A DNA stretch of 64,000 bases from Microcella putealis (lineage in GTDB: Bacteria; Actinomycetota; Actinomycetes; Actinomycetales; Microbacteriaceae). The DNA lies in contig NZ_SGWW01000001.1 of NCBI RefSeq assembly GCF_004216575.1, forward strand, positions 682,001-746,000, in the 5' to 3' direction. The stretch's first letter is position 1. The number at the start of each line of letters is the position of its first letter. Of the stretch, positions 60,140-64,000 are shown piece by piece. Below the pieces are notes generated by a model. It saw nothing but the letters and a program-made list of their open reading frames with translations. It searched no databases and had not been told where the DNA came from. Made by a program: the position numbers and the translations under genes.

Positions 60140-61029
60140 CACCCGAACTCCATGTAGTCCCACGCAGCGTTAGCGAACGCGTGAACTTGTTCGCGAGTCC
60201 ACTTCTGGCTGCCGTGGAAGAGAAACTTTGCACCATTCGCCTCCAACCATCGTTCAGCCTCGTCGGCAGGTTCGCTTCGGTTCGTGTAGTTATAGATATC
60301 CGCAAGGCATCCCTGCATCGTTCCGCGCCAGGTCGCGCGGGTGAAGTATTCGTCAGGGCAGTTGTAGATGAGGCACTCCATCAGATATGAGGGCACCTCG
60401 TCGCTAAGGCCAGCATCGACAAGCACGTTCTCGAGTCGCTTGAGGATGCGGACTGTCTTTTTATACGCGCCGTTCGTGCGAGTGTTCTTCGCGCGCCCCC
60501 TTTCGAGTTGCAACTTCGGGTAGTTCACAATTGAGCCGCCAGTAGTCTTGAAGAGCTTGGTTCCTTCTTGGTAACTGCCATTCGCGAAGTACATGCGGTA
60601 CGTAAAGCAGGGCACGACGTCCGCGTTCACACGTGAAGACGTTGCCTCAACTTCGAACGCTGTCGTGCCGGAAGTCACTGAGCCATTAGGGAACTTGTTC
60701 ACAAGCGCCGCTTTGACTTCGGCCCGAAAGCGGTCAGGCGTCCACGGGCCCTCGTATGGGGACCCGGCAGGATGACCGCCGGCTGAAGGGTCGTAATCCT
60801 CCCAATACTCGACCTCGCGACATTCGACGACGATGTCGACGTCGCTGTCGAACTTCACGTTGGTGTTGTTCGCGTACGAGCCCTTGGCATAGATGGAAAG
60901 ATTGACGCCATCAAACGCGGCATGCGCAGCAATAGCCTCCCGAATCATCCGCTCGGTCAGGTCCTGCTTTAGCTGTTCCGCGTCACTGGACGGCCCCGTC
61001 CAGCTCGCAAGCCTCTCCTCTGTAACCAT
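60139..61029 (-). CDS. CD-NTase (cGAS/DncV-like nucleotidyltransferase) of CBASS
   Basis: 296 residues, AAAGGAG before the ATG. Nucleotidyltransferase core: YAKGSYANNTNVKFDSDVDI with G50-S51 and Asp63, Asp65, and the third acidic residue Asp137 in SSRVNADVVPCF, so the active site looks intact. C-terminal helical part LKRLENVLVDAGL and VPSYLMECLIYNCPD. On phage infection such enzymes make a cyclic di- or trinucleotide for the adjacent effector. No Cap2/Cap3, HORMA or TRIP13 genes are seen, so this is a type I (two-gene) CBASS. Confidence 0.92.
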   Translation of the reverse strand: MVTEERLASWTGPSSDAEQLKQDLTERMIREAIAAHAAFDGVNLSIYAKGSYANNTNVKFDSDVDIVVECREVEYWEDYDPSAGGHPAGSPYEGPWTPDRFRAEVKAALVNKFPNGSVTSGTTAFEVEATSSRVNADVVPCFTYRMYFANGSYQEGTKLFKTTGGSIVNYPKLQLERGRAKNTRTNGAYKKTVRILKRLENVLVDAGLSDEVPSYLMECLIYNCPDEYFTRATWRGTMQGCLADIYNYTNRSEPADEAERWLEANGAKFLFHGSQKWTREQVHAFANAAWDYMEFG

Positions 61030-61169
61030 GCATCTCTCCTTTGGGGCGCGTTATCGGCTTCTCGGACGCATCGGTCAACAGACGCCGGGTTAATCCTGCT
61101 CATCGAGTATCACGTCTAGGACCGACAACACCCGTGACACATGACCTCGAGCGGGACCCATCGGTACAG

Positions 61170-61314
61170 ACGGCACCGGGCTCGCGCCGGGGTGCGCGTC
61201 GACGATCAGCAGGTGGACGGTGTTCGACCCAACGTCGATGACTCCGAGGCGCATGGGTTGAGCGTAGGCCCCAGAAACGACGAAACCCCCGCGTCATGCG
61301 GGGGTTTTTCGCTG
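61170..61314. repeat. Right direct repeat bounding the island (ppx 5' fragment)
   Basis: 145 bases repeating 56981-57126. It holds the ppx ATG (61254) and 28 codons, the promoter and the terminator, ending at the 3' end of tRNA-Gln. The ppx piece is a dead fragment. The rest of 61030-61169 contains nothing recognisable besides the CD-NTase upstream region. Confidence 0.88.
61283..61307 (-). terminator. tRNA-Gln terminator hairpin
   Basis: AAACCCCCGC (61283-61292) pairs with GCGGGGGTTT (61298-61307), loop GTCAT. On the minus strand it comes directly after tRNA-Gln and ends in TTTCG; on the plus strand the T-run is longer. Confidence 0.8.
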
Positions 61315-61383
61315 GGGTACCTGGACTCGAACCAAGAACAACTGAACCAGAATCAGCCGTGTTGCCAATTACACCATACCCCA
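61312..61383 (-). tRNA. tRNA-Gln (anticodon CTG)
   Basis: 72 bases. Acceptor TGGGGTA/TACCCCA with discriminator G, anticodon stem GCTGA/TCAGT around TTCTGGT (anticodon CTG, reads CAG), T arm with TTCGAGT. tRNA-Gln beside gltX is a common actinobacterial arrangement. Its 3' end faces the island. Confidence 0.95.
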
Positions 61384-61547
61384 CCGGCCACGCCAGAGGC
61401 GGGGCCAGAGAGCCCGCCCGGAAGCGAACCGAGTAGCGAGTTTACCCTACCGGCGGGGCGGCGGTGAACCGCACCGGGGCACCCCGCGCGATGCGCGTCG
61501 GCCACGCCCACGCTCTCTCCCGGGCGGGCGGCACTACGGTATGAGAC

Positions 61548-62477
61548 GTGAGTTCGACCCCCGCCCGTTCGCGCCGACGCACCCTCATCTGGCTCGTTCC
61601 GGCGGCACTCATCGCGGGCATCGCGATCGTCGCCCTCGCCCGCTTCCTGCGACTCGACCCCGCGGTCGCGCAGTTCATCGCCACCTACCCCGGCACCTAC
61701 GACCCGCCGCAGACCTCGCCCACCGGCTTCCCGGCCTGGCTCAGTTGGACGCACTTCCTGAACGGCTTCTTCCTGCTGTTCATCGTGAGTTCTGGCCTGC
61801 ACATTCGCTCGAAGACGCGACCCATCGCGTTCTGGACGCGGCGCGTGCGCGAGGGCGCGACGTCCCGCCCGACGCGGCTCAGCATCCACACCTGGTGGCA
61901 TCTCGTGGTCGTCGTGCTGTGGGTCGCGACGGGCCTCGTCTACGTCACTCTGCTCGCGGTCAGCGGCTACTGGATGCGCCTCATCCCCACCGACTGGGCC
62001 GTCGTGCCGAACGCACTCTCGGGCGCGCTGCAGTACGCCTCGCTCGAGCTGCCGAGCAACGACAGCTGGCGCGCGTACAACAGCCTGCAGCAGCTCGCCT
62101 ACGCCTCGACCGTCGTCATCGCGGCGCCGTTCGCGCTCGTGACGGGCCTGCGGCTGTCGCCGGTATGGCCTCAAAAATGGATGCGCGCCCGCGGCCCGCT
62201 CTCGGACGGCTGGGCCCGTCAAGCCCACCGCCTCGTGCTGTGGTTCTACATTGCGTTCACGATCGTGCACGTGGGCCTCGTGCTCGGCACGGGCGCGACG
62301 CGGAACCTCAACAAGATGTACGCGGGGCTCAACGACGGCGAGTCGCCGCTCGGCTGGATTCTCTTCGCCGCCTCGCTCGCGGTGATGGCCGCGGCGTGGG
62401 TGCTGTTACGCCCGCCGGCGCAGCTCGCGATCGCCGAGAAAACCGGCGACGTGCGCCGGATGCCCGCGACCCGCTAG
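61548..62477 (+). CDS. Cytochrome b561-like membrane protein
   Basis: 309 residues from GTG 61548. Five or six membrane helices. Candidate haem-ligand His residues lie in [26 protein letters not shown] helices (SWTHFLNG), [13 protein letters not shown] and [18 protein letters not shown], the pattern of di-haem b561/NiFe-hydrogenase b subunits. No partner oxidoreductase is adjacent. Overlaps the convergent gltX stop by four bases (CTAG). Confidence 0.8.
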   Translation: MSSTPARSRRRTLIWLVPAALIAGIAIVALARFLRLDPAVAQFIATYPGTYDPPQTSPTGFPAWLSWTHFLNGFFLLFIVSSGLHIRSKTRPIAFWTRRVREGATSRPTRLSIHTWWHLVVVVLWVATGLVYVTLLAVSGYWMRLIPTDWAVVPNALSGALQYASLELPSNDSWRAYNSLQQLAYASTVVIAAPFALVTGLRLSPVWPQKWMRARGPLSDGWARQAHRLVLWFYIAFTIVHVGLVLGTGATRNLNKMYAGLNDGESPLGWILFAASLAVMAAAWVLLRPPAQLAIAEKTGDVRRMPATR

Positions 62478-63973
62478 AGCGTCGCGCGCAGCGCCCGCAG
62501 GCGGGCGAGTGTCGACTCTTTGCCGAGCAGCTCCATCGACTCGAACAGCGGCGGGCTCACCCGGCGCCCCGACACAGCGACGCGCAGCGGGCCGAAGGCG
62601 ACGCGCGGCTTCAGGCCTAGCCCGTCGATGAGGGCGGCGCGCAGCGCCTCCTCGATCGGCGCCGGCGTAAAGTCGTCGAGCCCTTCGAGCGCCGCAATTC
62701 CGGCGTCGAGAACGGCCGCCGCGTCCGCGCCCAGCGAGGCGCGTGCATCCGCCTCGATTTCGAGGTCGGCGTCGTCGGTGAAGAGGAACGCGACGAGCCC
62801 CGGAACCTCGCCGAGCAGCGTCACGCGCTCCTGCACGAGGGGGGCGACGCGGGTGAGCAGCACGCGCTCGCTCGGCCGCGGCACGTCGTTGAAGAGGCCA
62901 GCGCCGCTGCAATACGGGATGCTGCGCTCGACGAAGTCGTCAATCGCGAGCTTTCGCACGTGGTCGCCGTTGATCGCTTCGGCCTTCTTCACGTCGAAGC
63001 GGGCGGGGTTCGGGTTCACGTTCGCCACGTCGAAGGCGGCGACCATCTCGTCCATCGTGAAGATGTCGCGGTCGTGGGTGAGCGACCAGCCGAGCAGGGA
63101 CAGGTAGTTCAGCAGGCCCTCGCGAATGAAGCCTCGGTCGCGGTGGTGGAACAGGTTCGACTCGGGGTCGCGCTTCGACAGCTTCTTGTTGCCCTCGCCC
63201 GTGACGTAGGGCAGGTGGCCGAAGCGCGGGATCGCGGTCGCCACGCCGATGTCGATGAGCGCGTGGTACAGCGCAATCTGGCGCGGAGTCGACGAGAGCA
63301 GGTCTTCACCGCGCAGCACGTGGGTGATGCCCATGAGCGCATCGTCGACCGGGTTCACGAAGGTGTAGAGCGGGGCACCGTTCGGGCGCACCACGACAAA
63401 GTCGACGAAGCTGCCCTTCGGGAAGGTGATCTCGCCGCGCACCAGGTCATCGAAACTGAGGTCGCTGTCCGGCACGCGGAGCCGCAGCGCGGGCTCGCGA
63501 CCCTCGGCGCGGTAGGCGGCCTTCTGTTCGTCGGTGAGTTCGCGCTCCCAGTTGTCGTAGCCCTGCTTGGGGTCGCGACCGAGCTCGATGTTCTTTTGCT
63601 CGATCTCCTCCCCCGTCAAGAAGCTCTCGTAGAGGTGACCGGCATCGAGTAGCTGCTCGATGATTCCGCGGTAGATGTCGCCGCGCTGCGACTGCCGGTA
63701 GGGCTCGTTGGGGCCGCCCGTCTCGACACCCTCGTCCCAGTCGAGCCCGAGCCAGCGCAGAGCGTCGAGCACCTGGTGGTAGCTCTCTTCGCTGTCGCGC
63801 GCGGCGTCGGTGTCTTCGATGCGGAACACGAAGGTGCCGCCCGTGTGGCGCGCGTACGCCCAGTTGAACAGCGCCGTGCGAATGAGGCCGACGTGCGGCG
63901 TTCCGGTCGGCGAGGGGCAAAAGCGAACGCGCACATCGGCGCCGGAAGCGGTGGTGAAAGCGGGGGTCGTCAT
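62474..63973 (-). CDS. gltX: Glutamate-tRNA ligase
   Basis: 499 residues. Class I synthetase: [19 protein letters not shown] has the HIGH element as HVGL, KMSKS appears as [12 protein letters not shown], and [14 protein letters not shown] is the GluRS signature. Charges tRNA-Glu; most actinobacteria use a non-discriminating GluRS with GatCAB to make Gln-tRNA, which fits the adjacent tRNA-Gln but is not proven by the sequence. Confidence 0.97.
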   Translation of the reverse strand: MTTPAFTTASGADVRVRFCPSPTGTPHVGLIRTALFNWAYARHTGGTFVFRIEDTDAARDSEESYHQVLDALRWLGLDWDEGVETGGPNEPYRQSQRGDIYRGIIEQLLDAGHLYESFLTGEEIEQKNIELGRDPKQGYDNWERELTDEQKAAYRAEGREPALRLRVPDSDLSFDDLVRGEITFPKGSFVDFVVVRPNGAPLYTFVNPVDDALMGITHVLRGEDLLSSTPRQIALYHALIDIGVATAIPRFGHLPYVTGEGNKKLSKRDPESNLFHHRDRGFIREGLLNYLSLLGWSLTHDRDIFTMDEMVAAFDVANVNPNPARFDVKKAEAINGDHVRKLAIDDFVERSIPYCSGAGLFNDVPRPSERVLLTRVAPLVQERVTLLGEVPGLVAFLFTDDADLEIEADARASLGADAAAVLDAGIAALEGLDDFTPAPIEEALRAALIDGLGLKPRVAFGPLRVAVSGRRVSPPLFESMELLGKESTLARLRALRATL

Positions 63974-64000
63974 GGCCGCTCCAGCCTACCGGCGGGGCGC

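Noticed and set aside
56981..61314. The flanking repeats as insertion-sequence target duplications
   Set aside because: At about 145 bp with several mismatches they are far too long and too divergent for a target-site duplication, and there are no terminal inverted repeats or transposase.
61100..61384. A minus-strand frame beginning in tRNA-Gln and containing the ppx N terminus
   Set aside because: It runs through the tRNA and terminator and stops after 28 ppx codons; it is part of the duplicated repeat, not a gene.
1..64000. CRISPR array, prophage, plasmid origin or rRNA operon
   Set aside because: No regularly spaced repeats, phage structural genes, replication-initiator genes or rRNA sequence were found on reading through the window.

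Overview
The window reads as chromosome of a high-GC actinobacterium, most likely of the family Microbacteriaceae. The evidence is the GC-rich third codon positions throughout, the gene order coaD-recG-rsmD-thiL-DUF3515-ddl-like-gpsA-plsC-murA-leuD-leuC, many GTG starts with ATGA/GTGA stop-start overlaps, a 52-residue Cys-rich protein typical of actinobacteria, and tRNA-Gln beside gltX. No genus can be named from this alone.

Layout. 1-8 kb: a class III aminotransferase cut by the window edge, a photolyase-family protein with its antenna-like domain at the C terminus, a DUF402 protein, and a MoxR ATPase / DUF58 / transglutaminase operon whose transglutaminase keeps its catalytic Cys and His. 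8-25 kb: housekeeping genes (CoA, recombination, rRNA methylation, thiamine, cell wall, phospholipid, leucine). A membrane MurF-like ligase, a Ddl-like ATP-grasp protein and an alpha/beta hydrolase occupy the ddl position. leuCD is preceded by a short leader peptide with four consecutive Leu codons and mutually exclusive hairpins, i.e. a leucine attenuator.

24.7-51.2 kb is a large type VII secretion (T7SS) locus, all on the minus strand: PP2C phosphatase, FHA protein, membrane Ser/Thr kinase and FHA-winged-helix regulator; then a giant Ig-like/FN3 surface protein, a second MoxR-DUF58-transglutaminase set (transglutaminase catalytically dead), an FHA-bearing FtsK/SpoIIIE ATPase (EccC/EssC); then an EsxA-type WXG100 protein, two small W-x-x-R-R proteins, two candidate substrates with membrane segments (one ending in a serine hydrolase), three related proteins of unknown function, a lipoprotein and another FHA protein. 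No EccB, EccD, EccE or mycosin is visible. The three transcription units each carry the same palindrome, TGGGGAGnnCTCCCC, 25, 34 or 35 bases ahead of an identical TAGCGT -10 hexamer. This looks like a dedicated operator for the locus and is the main new observation here.

51-57 kb: DUF2200 and a secreted protein, tRNA-Glu, a diacylglycerol-kinase-like gene with a CsoR/RcnR-family repressor and its operator (a matching palindrome precedes the Cys-rich gene at 9.4 kb), an MBL-fold hydrolase, ASCH, ParDE and Ppx/GppA. 57.1-61.2 kb is a lower-GC defence island inserted between ppx and tRNA-Gln and bounded by 145-bp direct repeats of the ppx 5' end plus terminator. It holds a two-gene CBASS (CD-NTase and a Cap15-like effector), a gene broken by an in-frame amber codon, an unknown polytopic membrane protein and a decayed HTH gene. 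61.3-64 kb: tRNA-Gln, a cytochrome b561-like protein and gltX.
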